A DNA stretch of 64,000 bases from Palleronia abyssalis (GCF_900302445.1 NZ_ONZF01000013.1:1-64000), one strand, 5' to 3'; counted from the first letter of the stretch, positions 7,900 through 17,290 are shown. Notes: generated by a model not told the origin, from the letters alone. Numbers and translations are program-made.

Positions 7900-8975
7900 A
7901 GGAACGAAGCCTCACGTTGAGCGACAAGGGAGAGAAGATGCAGCGTGGCCGGGTAATAGGGCTGGGCGGCCGTGAAGGCCGGCATCGCCCGCAGGTTGCT
8001 CTCCGGCTCCAGGCAGGCCGCCAGGTTCGCGATCGCGCGATACCCCGGATCCGGGCTCGTCTCGAGGATCTGCCCCCCCACGGGCGCGATGATCGTCGGG
8101 ATGTCCGGCAGGTCGTTGAGCAGGAACGGCTGGTAGGCCGCAGCGGCGCGCAGCACAGCCGGATGTCCCGACAGGCCCGACCATACGAGATTGAGCGGCA
8201 CGCGCAGGGCCTCGTAGCCGTAATTGGCGGATTTGCCCGGCGCCTCGGCATATCCCGCCGCGGTCAGCGACACCCAGTCGGGCGGCAGGGAGCTGCGTGA
8301 CAGGGTTGCCAGATGCGCTACGGCGTCCGCCCCAGCACTCTCGAGCTCCTGGGACCCGGCCACCCGCCCCACGGCCATCATGGCGCGCGGACACCAGTAG
8401 CTCGGGTTGAGAACGACGCCGCCGTCGATCTCGAATCCCTCTGCCCCGGGCAACAGGACCACACCCCCCTTCCCCGCGGGATCGGGCCTGACGCAGCTGG
8501 CCGCGAGAGCCGATCCGATCTCCCCGGCCAGACGCGTCCAGTCCGCCACGCCGAACCGCTGCGCGGCTCGCAAAAGTGCCCAGGCGTGGAAGAGATCACC
8601 ATCGGAGGCGTTGTTCATGTCCGTGACCGTCCCGGGCCCATCCCCGGGACCGCCGCTTTCGGGCGCCCATTTCCAGGCGCGCAGAGCATCTGGTCGGACG
8701 GCCAGGTTGCGGGTCGACCAGTCGAGAATGCGTTCGAAGTTCTCCCGGTCGCCCATCGCCTCAGCCAGGAGCAGACCGTAGGACTGCCCCTCGGAATGGC
8801 TGGCATTGTCCTGCCAGCGGTCGACCACGCGCCCCTCCGCGGTCATGTGGACGGAGGTCCAGGCCTGCCAGAGCGGGGTCAGAGCGTCGGCTGCGGCCGC
8901 TTGCGGCATCATGCCCGCCACCCCCGCGAGCGGCGCCAGCGCCGTCCATCGCAACAGCTCGCGACGCGTGGTCAT
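7884..8975 (-). CDS. bcsZ: Glycoside hydrolase family 8 endoglucanase BcsZ
   Basis: The 363-residue product begins MTTRRELLRWTALAPLAG, a Tat-like export signal. It has the GH8 motifs: the catalytic acid Glu in SHSEGQSYGLLL (about residue 62) and the NNASDGDLFHAWALL motif (about 121-135), whose Asp residues line the active site. The C-terminal YYPATLHLLSL is also conserved in the family. Endo-beta-1,4-glucanases of this type act in the periplasm during cellulose synthesis. The start overlaps the bcsB stop (ATGA, 8972-8975) and the stop lies inside the next gene, so it is a tightly coupled operon member. Confidence 0.92.
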   Translation of the reverse strand: MTTRRELLRWTALAPLAGVAGMMPQAAAADALTPLWQAWTSVHMTAEGRVVDRWQDNASHSEGQSYGLLLAEAMGDRENFERILDWSTRNLAVRPDALRAWKWAPESGGPGDGPGTVTDMNNASDGDLFHAWALLRAAQRFGVADWTRLAGEIGSALAASCVRPDPAGKGGVVLLPGAEGFEIDGGVVLNPSYWCPRAMMAVGRVAGSQELESAGADAVAHLATLSRSSLPPDWVSLTAAGYAEAPGKSANYGYEALRVPLNLVWSGLSGHPAVLRAAAAYQPFLLNDLPDIPTIIAPVGGQILETSPDPGYRAIANLAACLEPESNLRAMPAFTAAQPYYPATLHLLSLVAQREASFLCYSF

Positions 8976-11278
8976 GACCGCGGCCGCGACTGCAGGATGA
9001 CGCCCCGGGCGATCATCGCCGAGACCAGTGTCAGCGCCATCAGCGCCAGCGCGAAATAAAGCGGTCGCGCCGAGGCGTAATTGCCGATGACAGCCCGCAG
9101 ATTGCCCCATGACATTTTGCCCGTCAGAACCGGCAAGCGGGTCCGATCCGCCCAGCTCGCCCAGTTCCCCTCCCAATCGAGAAGCGCCACCTGCCCGCCC
9201 AGCGGAACATCGGAGACCATGGCCCGCCCGAGGGCCGAAAACACCGTCTGCACGTCGGCCCCGCTGGCCAGGACGAGATAGAGCTGGTCGGGGCTCTCCT
9301 TATCGAGCTGATAGAGCATCGCCTGCCCCCGGCGCGGCGCCATCCAGGCGGCCAGATCCGAGGCCATGTCGGGGCGCAGGAGATCCCGGGCCCCCCGCGC
9401 CATGTCGCCGGCGGTCCCGGCCAGCCAGTGGACGGGATTGCCCTCCGGCAAAACCGACATGCGCAGGGTTTCGACCGGGGGCGGCGCCGGCAGACCGGGA
9501 ACCACCGCAGGTGTCACCACCACAGGGTCGGTCTCGATCTGCAGGGTGTTCAGCAAGACTTCGCGGCCCGACCAGAGAGACCCGAAGCTGGCCTGCGGAA
9601 CCTCGTCGATCCCCAGAACCCGAAGGTTGACGCCGGGCCCGGGGCCGGCCTCCCCCTCAAGGGGAAGCGTTGCGGCCAGCCGGGCAATCCCCGCCGACCC
9701 GATCGCGCCGGCGTCGCCCGGATCGAGAAGTCCCGCGACCGTCAAACGGTCGAGCGCGCGGCCGATATCGGGACCGACCATCTGCGGCGATGCGGGCACG
9801 AACAACGTGGTCTCGGCATCGAGGAACATCTTCGGCGAAGAGACGACCGGGCATGGCCGGTCCGCGGGATCCCCGGGCACGACGAGATCGATCCGCAATT
9901 CGTTCCGCCCGCCGCGCAGCAATCGGGACGGAAAGCGGATCCGCAGAGCTTTGCCGCTCTCGTAGAGACGGTCGGACAGCGGCAGCATCCGGATTGCCGA
10001 TCCGTTGACGAGCACGCGCGCTTCTGCCCCCGCCGGCAGCATGTAAGCCGTTCCCATCCGCAGGCCGATCTCGGCCCGGGCATCGGTCGTGATCAGCCAG
10101 TCGGCCGGCAGGGCGAAGCCGAACCGACCCGACCAGAGATTTTGCGCGACCTCGTGATCGCCGTAGCCCAGTTCGCGCAGCGAGACCTTCCGGTTCCGCG
10201 CAAGCTCGGGCAGCGGATCCTCGAGCACGATCCCCGGTCCCAGATCGCCCCGCAGATCCGGCAGACCCGCCGGGCCGATCACCACCCGCATCTCGCTGCG
10301 GCCTTGGTGGTCCCGCGAAAACCGAACCTGCGACTGCGCGCCGGGCTCGACGCGGATGAGAGGGGCCGCAGCGTCGGTTCCTTCGGGGGCCTCAAAGCTG
10401 AACGACAGACCGTCCCCGTTCATGACATGGCCGAGACGGGCGAGCACATCGAGGACCTGCGCGCGGTCGGCCCCGCCCAGGACATGGATCGGATCCCCCG
10501 TGCCGCGGGCGATTCCGGCGGCCGTGAAGAACCCCGCGGCGCCCGACCCGATCGAGCGTCCCGCAAGCTGCGCCCCGCTCTGCGACAGATCGATCTCCGT
10601 CCACAGATCGTAGGCTGCCTCGGCCCCGCAGAAGATCCGATGCGCGTGATCGACCGAAACCCGCAGAAGATTGGGTCCCGGGCGCAGGGCGCCGGGCGGA
10701 ACCTCGAAGGCGATCCGGCCGGCCTCGGTGATGTTGCCCGGCGCAAAGCTTGCCAGATCCGTCTGACCGATCGTCACCGACACCCGAGACCGCTCGGGGA
10801 AGACATAGGCGCTCGATTGGGTGGTCAGGACGATCTCCGACACCCCCCGTGGGTCATCCACGAAGAGCAGGAACTCCACCGCGTCCCGCTCGCCAGTCAA
10901 TCTGACCCGCGTTCCCGCGGTCATGCCGGCCCGGCGCGGCCAGAGCGCGGCAAGATGCATGGGCTGCCCGGAGGCCTGCGGGGCCTGCCGATCCGGCCCC
11001 TGGCCGGGCAGCGCGATCACATCGCTCCCAGCCGTGTCCGGCGTGCCCAGAAGAAGCACGATGCGGGCGTCCTCGACCTCACGTTCGGCCAGGGAAGGCA
11101 GCGCGATGATCTCCCCCTCCTCGGACAGGATCGCCGCGCTCCCTGGCGGAACGGGGAGCGACATTGCCGGACGCGATGGGGCGGGCAATATCTGGGCCCT
11201 CCCTTCGGGGGCCAGACCCACCACACAGACCAGGCAAAGGCAGGCGGCACGAAGACACATCGTGAAGGAACGGTTCAT
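8972..11278 (-). CDS. bcsB: Cellulose synthase periplasmic subunit BcsB
   Basis: The 768-residue protein has a signal peptide (RAACLCLVCVVGLAPEGRAQ), a long periplasmic beta-rich region and one C-terminal membrane helix (PLYFALALMALTLVSAMIAR). This is the arrangement of BcsB, which anchors BcsA and guides the glucan chain across the periplasm. GYGDHEVAQNLWSGRFGFAL and LRIRFPSRLLRGGRNELRID resemble the repeated carbohydrate-binding/flavodoxin-like modules of the family. It follows bcsA by three bases and overlaps bcsZ, which supports the call more firmly than sequence alone. Confidence 0.92.
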   Translation of the reverse strand: MNRSFTMCLRAACLCLVCVVGLAPEGRAQILPAPSRPAMSLPVPPGSAAILSEEGEIIALPSLAEREVEDARIVLLLGTPDTAGSDVIALPGQGPDRQAPQASGQPMHLAALWPRRAGMTAGTRVRLTGERDAVEFLLFVDDPRGVSEIVLTTQSSAYVFPERSRVSVTIGQTDLASFAPGNITEAGRIAFEVPPGALRPGPNLLRVSVDHAHRIFCGAEAAYDLWTEIDLSQSGAQLAGRSIGSGAAGFFTAAGIARGTGDPIHVLGGADRAQVLDVLARLGHVMNGDGLSFSFEAPEGTDAAAPLIRVEPGAQSQVRFSRDHQGRSEMRVVIGPAGLPDLRGDLGPGIVLEDPLPELARNRKVSLRELGYGDHEVAQNLWSGRFGFALPADWLITTDARAEIGLRMGTAYMLPAGAEARVLVNGSAIRMLPLSDRLYESGKALRIRFPSRLLRGGRNELRIDLVVPGDPADRPCPVVSSPKMFLDAETTLFVPASPQMVGPDIGRALDRLTVAGLLDPGDAGAIGSAGIARLAATLPLEGEAGPGPGVNLRVLGIDEVPQASFGSLWSGREVLLNTLQIETDPVVVTPAVVPGLPAPPPVETLRMSVLPEGNPVHWLAGTAGDMARGARDLLRPDMASDLAAWMAPRRGQAMLYQLDKESPDQLYLVLASGADVQTVFSALGRAMVSDVPLGGQVALLDWEGNWASWADRTRLPVLTGKMSWGNLRAVIGNYASARPLYFALALMALTLVSAMIARGVILQSRPRS

Positions 11279-11281
11279 GGA

Positions 11282-13645
11282 TCAGGCTCCGTGCGAGGAG
11301 ATCGCCGAGCGGTCACGACTGCCGGCGGAATGGACAAAGATGGGCGTTGGCTCGGCGCGTATCGCGCTTGCGGCCTCCTCACGACGGATCTCTTGCTGGA
11401 TCCGGACGCCAGGCTGCGGCTCGGCGGCCGGCGCGTTCGCGGTGTCCCCACGTCCCGCCAAGAGCAAGGCCGGAATCGTGCCGATCCCCGAAAGGGCAAG
11501 GACGACGAGACGGGCAAGGCCTGCCACGAGACCTTGATGTTTTCCCCGCCGGGCGCGGGCCGCTTCCCAGCGCGCGCTGCTGCCGTTCAGGAGCCGCGCG
11601 ATCGTGCGCAGCCCGCCCGCGGCCTGGCCTGCGTCGAAGGCGAGGCCGAGGATTGTCTCGCCCGACTCCACTCGCACATTCGCCACCCGGGCCTCGATCG
11701 GCGCAGATGCCGCCGCACCGTCTTCCGCGAGCGCCAACAGGACCTTGTCATCAAGAAAGAACGGCTGGCCTCCCCCCGCCCGCGCGGTCTTGAGGCTCAG
11801 ACCGGCGCCACCATAAGAGACGTCCCGGATCGAGACGGGCGTACCTGGCGCCTCGGGGCGGGAACTGCGCAAGACGAGCGATCCGGCCGCCGCGATCTGC
11901 GCGCGCGGCGCCTGGCGCCGCTGGCGCACTTCCATCACCGCCCTGAGCGCGGCCCCGGTCAATGCGGTGTTGAAGATCACCCAGGCGCCGACGAGCTCGA
12001 GGACGCTGCGATCGCCCGGGAAGGCGTAGTAGCGCCAACCGATCACGACAAGCCCGGCGATCAGGATCGCAAACAGCCCCGCGAGCGGCGCGAACACGTC
12101 CGAAATCGTATCCTCGTAGATCGTCTCGTCCTTGCTCGTCACCTTGAAATCGGCCTTGCGCGGATTGACGATGGCCCCGATGACCGCCCGGGCCAGGTAC
12201 GGCGCCTGGGCGATCTCGTAGATTTCCGACAGGAACGGATGGCGACTTGCCCCGAACAGCGTGTTCTGCACCAGATAGGTGATCGTGAGGTAGCTCAACA
12301 TGTAGGCCAGCGCCTCGGAGGCGCTCGTCACGAACAGCTCCACCCCGAAGAAGACATAGCTCAAGGGGGCCATGAGCAGGATCAGGCGAAACACCGGAAA
12401 CAGCCAGTAGACCATCGAATTGAAGTAGCAAAGCCGCTGAAAGAGGCTCAGCCCGGGCATCGTGAACGGGTTGCGCGTCATCAGAAGCTGGATCATGCCC
12501 GTCGCCCACCGGCCGCGCTGCTGCAGGAAGGAGGCGAAGGTCTCGGGCTGCAGGCCGGCGATCATCGCGTGGTTGACATAGAGGCTCTCCCAGCCGCGCC
12601 CGTGGATCTGCAAGGCGGTTTCCGCATCCTCCGTAATGCTCGTCCCCGAAATGCCGCCCACCTCGTCGAGCGCCCGGCGGCGCAGAACCGCGGCAGAGCC
12701 GCAGAAGAAGGCCCCGCCCCACCGGTCCAGCCCCTCATGCAGCTGGCGGTAGAACATCTCGTTCTCGGGGGGCGCCGCGCCGAGCCCAAGATTGCGCGCG
12801 ACCGGATCGTCGTTGAGGAAGAAATGCGGGGTCTGCACGAGAAACAGACGCGGGTTCTGGGAAAAATACCCCACGGTGCGCATCAGGAAATCCGGCGTCG
12901 GGGCGTGGTCGGCGTCGAAGATCACGACGAGCTCGCCGGAAAGATGCGCCAGCGCCTCGTTGAGGTTTCCCGCCTTGGCGCTGCGATTGAACGGCCGCGT
13001 GCGGTAGGTCACGCCGAGCTTGCGGCACAGCTCGAAAAGGTCGCGCCGCCGCTGCTGCGCCGCCCGGGCCTTCCCCGGATCGGGATCGGAGCACCGCTGG
13101 TCGGTCCCGCCATCGTCGCACAGCACGATGGTCAGCTTGTCGCGCGGATAGTCGAGGTTGCACGCCGCGGCCAGCGTGATCGCCAGAAGATCGGTCGGCT
13201 CGTTGTAGCTTGGAATGAGGACATCGACGCTGGGCAAGTCGTTCGCCTCAACGGGCGGTGGCGGCGCGCGGCGCACCGGGTCGGCCATGATGAAATTGCC
13301 CAGGAAGAAGACCCCGATCGCGTAGGTCTCGATGCCGAAGAGAAGGCTCGCGGCCGCGAAGGAAATCGGATCGTCAAGGCTCGGCAAAGTGTTCAGAAGC
13401 CGCCAGAACCAGTAACGCAGGGCCACGATGGACGCGATCCCGAGAAAGATCATGCGGCCCGTGGGCGAGGATATGTAAGGGCGCAGGATCAGGATCGCGG
13501 CCACCGCGAGAAGCCCAAGCAAGGCCTGGACGGAGACCGATGTCGATACGCTCGCGAAAAAAACAACCAGCGCGACCGAGAGTGACCAGAACGCAAGATT
13601 GAGCGCGAAGCCGGACCGCTTCGAGAATGCAGTTCTCATTTTCAA
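11282..13645 (-). CDS. bcsA: Cellulose synthase catalytic subunit BcsA with PilZ domain
   Basis: The 787-residue inner-membrane enzyme polymerises UDP-glucose into beta-1,4-glucan. N-terminal membrane helices (about 10-115) precede the GT2 domain with LCDDGG (177-178), FDADH (244-246), TED (338-340) and QQRGRW (QxxRW, 376-380), followed by further helices. A C-terminal PilZ domain keeps both cyclic-di-GMP signatures: RxxxR in RRQAPR (577-581) and DxSxxG in DVSYGG (608-613). Activation by cyclic di-GMP is therefore expected. The tail beyond residue about 700 is longer than needed and ends in low-complexity sequence. bcsN lies just upstream and bcsB just downstream. Confidence 0.97.
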   Translation of the reverse strand: MKMRTAFSKRSGFALNLAFWSLSVALVVFFASVSTSVSVQALLGLLAVAAILILRPYISSPTGRMIFLGIASIVALRYWFWRLLNTLPSLDDPISFAAASLLFGIETYAIGVFFLGNFIMADPVRRAPPPPVEANDLPSVDVLIPSYNEPTDLLAITLAAACNLDYPRDKLTIVLCDDGGTDQRCSDPDPGKARAAQQRRRDLFELCRKLGVTYRTRPFNRSAKAGNLNEALAHLSGELVVIFDADHAPTPDFLMRTVGYFSQNPRLFLVQTPHFFLNDDPVARNLGLGAAPPENEMFYRQLHEGLDRWGGAFFCGSAAVLRRRALDEVGGISGTSITEDAETALQIHGRGWESLYVNHAMIAGLQPETFASFLQQRGRWATGMIQLLMTRNPFTMPGLSLFQRLCYFNSMVYWLFPVFRLILLMAPLSYVFFGVELFVTSASEALAYMLSYLTITYLVQNTLFGASRHPFLSEIYEIAQAPYLARAVIGAIVNPRKADFKVTSKDETIYEDTISDVFAPLAGLFAILIAGLVVIGWRYYAFPGDRSVLELVGAWVIFNTALTGAALRAVMEVRQRRQAPRAQIAAAGSLVLRSSRPEAPGTPVSIRDVSYGGAGLSLKTARAGGGQPFFLDDKVLLALAEDGAAASAPIEARVANVRVESGETILGLAFDAGQAAGGLRTIARLLNGSSARWEAARARRGKHQGLVAGLARLVVLALSGIGTIPALLLAGRGDTANAPAAEPQPGVRIQQEIRREEAASAIRAEPTPIFVHSAGSRDRSAISSHGA

Positions 13646-13654
13646 TTACCCCGA

Positions 13655-14248
13655 TCAGAGAAACGGATTAAATACGTCCGTCGTCGACAATATTGGAGAA
13701 AGGGCGTCCCGGGCCGATCCCAGGACGCAATTACGCAAGATCTTGGTGGTGCCCGTCGCGCCGATCGCCAATTCCAAGCCCACATACGTGACCTCGCGAA
13801 TGGCCAGAACACATGTCGTCCCATCGAGGGGCCGCGCCACTGCGAACTTGTAAAGGCCTTCACCATCCATCGCGGTATGGAAATCGCGCACGGTCACGAA
13901 CTCGAACGGCGCCGGAGCTCCGCCAATACTCGACAAGGTCCGCGCCACGTGCGACCGCAGGGACAACCTGGAAACGTCCTTGTACATAAGTACATTGTCG
14001 CCTGGCGTCAGCGTGTCATTCGGCAACAGGCGGTCCCCACCTCCCCCCACCGAACTGGGAAGACCAAAGCCCTCTTCCTCGGCGAGAATTCCGGTCAGGC
14101 GCGTCTGTCCGGGGGCCGTGAAAAACATTGCGGACACGAATGGCGCCGGAGCGGAAGAACACCCCGCCAGGGAAATCATTGAAAGGCATAATAAAATGCG
14201 TTTCACGAAAGGAGGAAACAGAAGTCTCCGACCGATATCCCACAACAT
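13655..14248 (-). CDS. bcsN: Cellulose biosynthesis lipoprotein BcsN
   Basis: The product of up to 197 residues has a lipobox, LSMISLAGCSS, so it should be processed at the Cys and anchored to a membrane. Its sequence (VLMYKDVSRLSLRSHVART, ELAIGATGTTKILRNCVLG) fits the BcsN family, which is found beside bcsA in Rhizobiales and Rhodobacterales. It opens the operon, nine bases before bcsA. The start is uncertain: ATG at 14248 is used here, but a GTG at 14206 (VKRILLCL) would give a more typical lipoprotein signal. Confidence 0.8.
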   Translation of the reverse strand: MLWDIGRRLLFPPFVKRILLCLSMISLAGCSSAPAPFVSAMFFTAPGQTRLTGILAEEEGFGLPSSVGGGGDRLLPNDTLTPGDNVLMYKDVSRLSLRSHVARTLSSIGGAPAPFEFVTVRDFHTAMDGEGLYKFAVARPLDGTTCVLAIREVTYVGLELAIGATGTTKILRNCVLGSARDALSPILSTTDVFNPFL

Positions 14249-14636
14249 TCAGAATTACGCCGCGATCCGAGCGCAGCGCCTCCTCAAATTACACACCAAA
14301 TCACATCGCCCGAAGCGGGCGATCCTGCCTGTCATGTCATGGGGAAGGACGTTTTTGCCGCCCGGACCGCGTACTGCTCGGTAGTACGTTAACTTTACGT
14401 TAATCTCGGAATTTTTGATAAGTCAGCAATTTCTCGCCTGTCCATGAAAAACCGTGAAAACAGTACGTTTCCGCCTTATTTTCCACCTGAGGATGTATAC
14501 CCATCGGGATTAGCCCATAGGAGGTTGCGAAATTCCCTCCCGAGCCCGCTCTCTTGGGCGAAAGAATGGCACCCGATTCTCCCCCCGGTACCGCGCCGCC
14601 AGACCCGCGCGCGACCGCGGCGGGATGCTCCGAGGG
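14249..14636 (-). other. Upstream region of the cellulose operon
   Basis: This 388-base stretch holds no gene. It contains a CtrA-type box at 14388-14403, entered separately. Just beside it is a short imperfect inverted repeat, GTACTGCTCGGTAGTAC (14371-14387). It should carry the promoter of bcsN-bcsA-bcsB-bcsZ, since the next gene on the left side of transcription is far away. Confidence 0.55.
14388..14403 (-). promoter_or_regulatory. Perfect CtrA-type binding site upstream of bcs operon
   Basis: The minus strand reads TTAA-CGTAAAG-TTAAC, an exact match to the alphaproteobacterial CtrA consensus TTAA-N7-TTAAC. It sits about 140 bases upstream of the bcsN start and in the same orientation as the operon. 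CtrA, with its phosphorelay, controls motility and surface traits in Rhodobacterales. That the site is used is inference. Confidence 0.6.
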
Positions 14637-14912
14637 TCAGGTCACGATCCGTCCCAGAACCGCGCCCCCCGCGACAAGAGCCACGCCCCGGAATAACAAC
14701 ACTGGCAGAACCATCGACGTGGCCGGCTGCGATCGGGCGCGCGGGGCGGCAATGGGCAGCACCAGGAAAAGAACGCCCGGCAGGGGCGTGACGATAGCCC
14801 CCAGCCCGTAGGGGACCAGCAGGATGAAGTCGATCGGAGCGACAAGGCCCTCCTGAGACGACTTCGCCAGGATCGGACCGGCAGGAGCGAGGCGGCCGGG
14901 TGTATCATGCAT
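14637..14912 (-). CDS. Small membrane protein, unknown function
   Basis: The 91-residue product has two likely membrane helices: FILLVPYGLGAIVTPLPGVL continuing to FLVLPIA, and SMVLPVLLFRGVALVAGGAV. It starts 21 bases after the stop of the AAA+ ATPase gene on the same strand and probably shares its transcript. No family was recognised. The frame competes with other open frames in this high-GC DNA, so the call rests on hydrophobicity and on its place behind the ATPase. Confidence 0.5.
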   Translation of the reverse strand: MHDTPGRLAPAGPILAKSSQEGLVAPIDFILLVPYGLGAIVTPLPGVLFLVLPIAAPRARSQPATSMVLPVLLFRGVALVAGGAVLGRIVT

Positions 14913-14933
14913 GCTCGGATGTCCTTGCAGTCT

Positions 14934-16178
14934 CTAGTGAAGGCGCGGGGCCAAGTCACCGTCGCGCAGGCGCGCGACGAGCGCCGCGACCTGCCTCAGG
15001 GTCATGCGGGGGTCGCTGTCCCACCGCGCCGCCACCAGACGGGCCGCCTCCGACGCGATCCCGGTATCGAGATCGCCGAGGCCCTGGCGGACGATCTGCG
15101 CGACATGCACAGGGGCCGGGCGCGGGATCTCGACACGCATCACCCGGCTCAAAAGAACCGGGTCGACCGCGTCGAGCGTGTTCGCCGTCAGGACCCAGGT
15201 GATCGCCGACATGTCAAAGCCAAGCCCGAAATACGGGCACCTGAACCCGGCCGCGCTGCCGCGGTCGAGAAGCGTCAGGAGCGCGTCCGCCAGCGAGCTG
15301 CGCGTCCCGCCCGATTTCAGCGACCCGCCACCCACCCGGTCGATCTCGTTCACCACGACGATCGGGTTCGCCACGCGGTGGCGCAGGATCGCCTCGATCG
15401 GATCGCCAGGATGCGACGAGGCCCAGGTCCTGTCGGCCCCCGCCACCCGGAACGCCGCGGTCGACAGCCCGGCATCGATCTCGATGACCGGCGTATTCAT
15501 CAGCGCTCCCAGCCGGCGCGGCAGCGTCGTCTTGCCGATCCCCGGTGCGCCCCAGAGCAGGACAGGCGGCATGAACGGCCCCCGCCCCCCCGCAACCGCC
15601 CCGCGCATGGCCCGGTAGAGCCGCGCACTGGCCGACTCCATCCAGGGCGCCGTGGCGTGAACCGCGGCCCACAGCTCGTCGACCGCATGAACGCTCCGCG
15701 GACCGGCCAGGGGAATCGGACCGCTGGCCGCCATCAGCCTCTCGGCCTCGCCCGGTCGCAGCTGCGCGGGAACGGAATGCGGGGCGCGGCACGCATGGAG
15801 CCGCTCCGCCCGGCGCCGGATCATCGCCTCGGCCCTGCTCCCGATACGCAAAGCCTCCGAGATGGTGCGTTCAAGCCTGGCCGAAAGCGCCAGATGCACC
15901 TCCCAGCTCGTCGGCGCGGAGCTTTCCTCGAGCCCGGCCGCGGCCAGGCGCGCCATGATCTCCCCCTGGGTGTCGGAGGAGAGATCATCAAACGCCCCGG
16001 AGACCTGCACCCTTTGCGATGTTCCCTCGCTGTCCACGACCCAAAGAAGGCCGAGAGCCTGAAGGCGCGCCAGAAACACCAGGCGGCGCACCCGAAGGTA
16101 ACGTTCCTTCACGTGCGCCTTCGTCTCGCGCAAGCTCGACGGGGCAACGAGGGGAGGATGGATGGTGAATGTCTGCAC
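14934..16178 (-). CDS. AAA+ ATPase
   Basis: Starting from GTG at 16178, which has AGGAG at a good distance (CCAGGAGACGCGTC), the protein is 414 residues. A helical N-terminal half is followed by a AAA+ module: Walker A GAPGIGKTT (about 210-218), Walker B IVVVNEID (about 273-280), sensor-1-like TWVLTANTLDAVDP and an arginine-finger region VLLSRVMRVEI. The arrangement is reminiscent of the ATPase module of Lon-like proteins, without a protease domain. The target is unknown. It is followed by a small membrane protein gene, so it could act at the membrane. An upstream ATG at 16268 is possible but less convincing. Confidence 0.8.
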   Translation of the reverse strand: MQTFTIHPPLVAPSSLRETKAHVKERYLRVRRLVFLARLQALGLLWVVDSEGTSQRVQVSGAFDDLSSDTQGEIMARLAAAGLEESSAPTSWEVHLALSARLERTISEALRIGSRAEAMIRRRAERLHACRAPHSVPAQLRPGEAERLMAASGPIPLAGPRSVHAVDELWAAVHATAPWMESASARLYRAMRGAVAGGRGPFMPPVLLWGAPGIGKTTLPRRLGALMNTPVIEIDAGLSTAAFRVAGADRTWASSHPGDPIEAILRHRVANPIVVVNEIDRVGGGSLKSGGTRSSLADALLTLLDRGSAAGFRCPYFGLGFDMSAITWVLTANTLDAVDPVLLSRVMRVEIPRPAPVHVAQIVRQGLGDLDTGIASEAARLVAARWDSDPRMTLRQVAALVARLRDGDLAPRLH

Positions 16179-16619
16179 GACGCGTCTCCTGGCATCCGGA
16201 TCGGAAAGGCAAAGAGGCCGGACGGTTTGCGCGCCTGGAGGCGGGTCCCCGTTCCTCATTGGCGTCATCAGGGAAGATGAACATCCCGCACGCGCTGCCT
16301 CCCCACTAGGCGCGCCCCTTCCAAGAAGGGCGCGCGTGGATCGGTCAGCGTATCGAGCGCAGCATCAGCATGACCCGAAACATGGGGGGCGTGGATCCGG
16401 TGTCAATCCCGGGTGAGGCAAGGTCATCGGATCCGACCCCACGGGCCCAGACCCTTGCAAGGTCGGGCCCGACAGCCTGCCGACGGCTCTTCACGCCGAG
16501 GGTCCCAAGACCGCGATCTCCAGGGGGGAAGCTCTCTTTCAATTTCTTGCGGGTGACGCCCCGATCACCAGCCCCTTGCATTTCGTGGTGCAAATTTTGT
16601 CGGTGGAATATGTCCCGCC
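16179..16619. other. Gene-free stretch
   Basis: No supported gene is seen in these 441 bases. They hold the ribosome-binding site of the AAA+ gene at the left end and the 3' side of the PIN-domain gene at the right. Short open frames exist on both strands but none has recognisable content. Confidence 0.4.
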
Positions 16620-17066
16620 CTACTGGCGGGGAATCGTCGACGAAGATTTCTTCGCGGGCTCTTCAGACCACAGTCGGCCCTTCCACCCCGGAAATCCTTT
16701 CAGTCCGTCAAACGCGGGATCTTTTGAAACCAGCGGACACGCCATCTCGATCGCTGTTGCAGCGATCATCCGGTTGAATGGATCGCGGTGACTCCACTCC
16801 ATCCCGCCTGAGAGCATTGCCATCTCGGCCGTGTAAGGGGCTACAACGCCGCCTTGGGCTCGGAGGAGAGCCGGAAGCCGGGCCACGATGGAGCCAACCT
16901 CTGGCCACTTCCCGGACCGATGCTTCTGCGTGATCTCATGGAAGCTACAGGGCGGCACATAGACCGTCTGAGCCTCCTCGATCACCCCCTTGGCTGCCGG
17001 ATTGAGGTCCGGCATATCGAGCATGCTCCACACCCATGTGTGCGTATCCAGCAAAACAGCCGTCAT
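16620..17066 (-). CDS. PIN-domain toxin (VapC-like)
   Basis: The 148-residue product begins MTAVLLDTHTWVWSM and has the PIN-domain acidic residues: Asp in LLDTHTW near the start, Glu in the HEITQKHRSGK region and Asp in HRDPFNRMIAATA near the C-terminus. VapC toxins are Mg-dependent ribonucleases that cut tRNA or rRNA. Its ATG overlaps the antitoxin stop (ATGA, 17063-17066), the usual coupling of such pairs. An ATG two codons upstream is also possible. Confidence 0.87.
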   Translation of the reverse strand: MTAVLLDTHTWVWSMLDMPDLNPAAKGVIEEAQTVYVPPCSFHEITQKHRSGKWPEVGSIVARLPALLRAQGGVVAPYTAEMAMLSGGMEWSHRDPFNRMIAATAIEMACPLVSKDPAFDGLKGFPGWKGRLWSEEPAKKSSSTIPRQ

Positions 17067-17290
17067 TCCCATAGAGCAAGCTCATCCTCGGCCATGGGCT
17101 CGAAGAAGTCCGGAACACGGTCGACCTCCCCCGCAGCAACCCCAAAGCGGAACTTGGGCTTCGTCGGAAACGCCGCGACAATGCGCACGACCGGGTGCCC
17201 GCCTCGCGCCAGAACCACCTCCTCGCCACGTTCCGCGGCGGCGATGAGTTCGGACAACTTCGCCTTCGCCTCCGCAATATTCATCTGCAC
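17063..17290 (-). CDS. Phd/YefM-type antitoxin (VapB-like)
   Basis: With the GTG at 17290, preceded by GGAG at seven bases, the protein is 75 residues. QMNIAEAKAKLSELIAAAER is the diagnostic start of the Phd/YefM fold, followed by GEEVVLARGGHPVVRIV. The acidic C-terminus (EPMAEDELALWE) would wrap the toxin. It is the first gene of the pair. An upstream ATG at 17305 or 17314 would add 5-8 residues. Confidence 0.83.
   Translation of the reverse strand: MQMNIAEAKAKLSELIAAAERGEEVVLARGGHPVVRIVAAFPTKPKFRFGVAAGEVDRVPDFFEPMAEDELALWE

Noticed and set aside
9428-13585. Very long plus-strand open frame (1385 codons) opposite bcsB and bcsA
   Set aside because: It is antisense to two confidently identified genes, has low-complexity Arg/Gly/His-rich content and no recognisable domain. 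Long antisense frames are expected in DNA with this codon bias.
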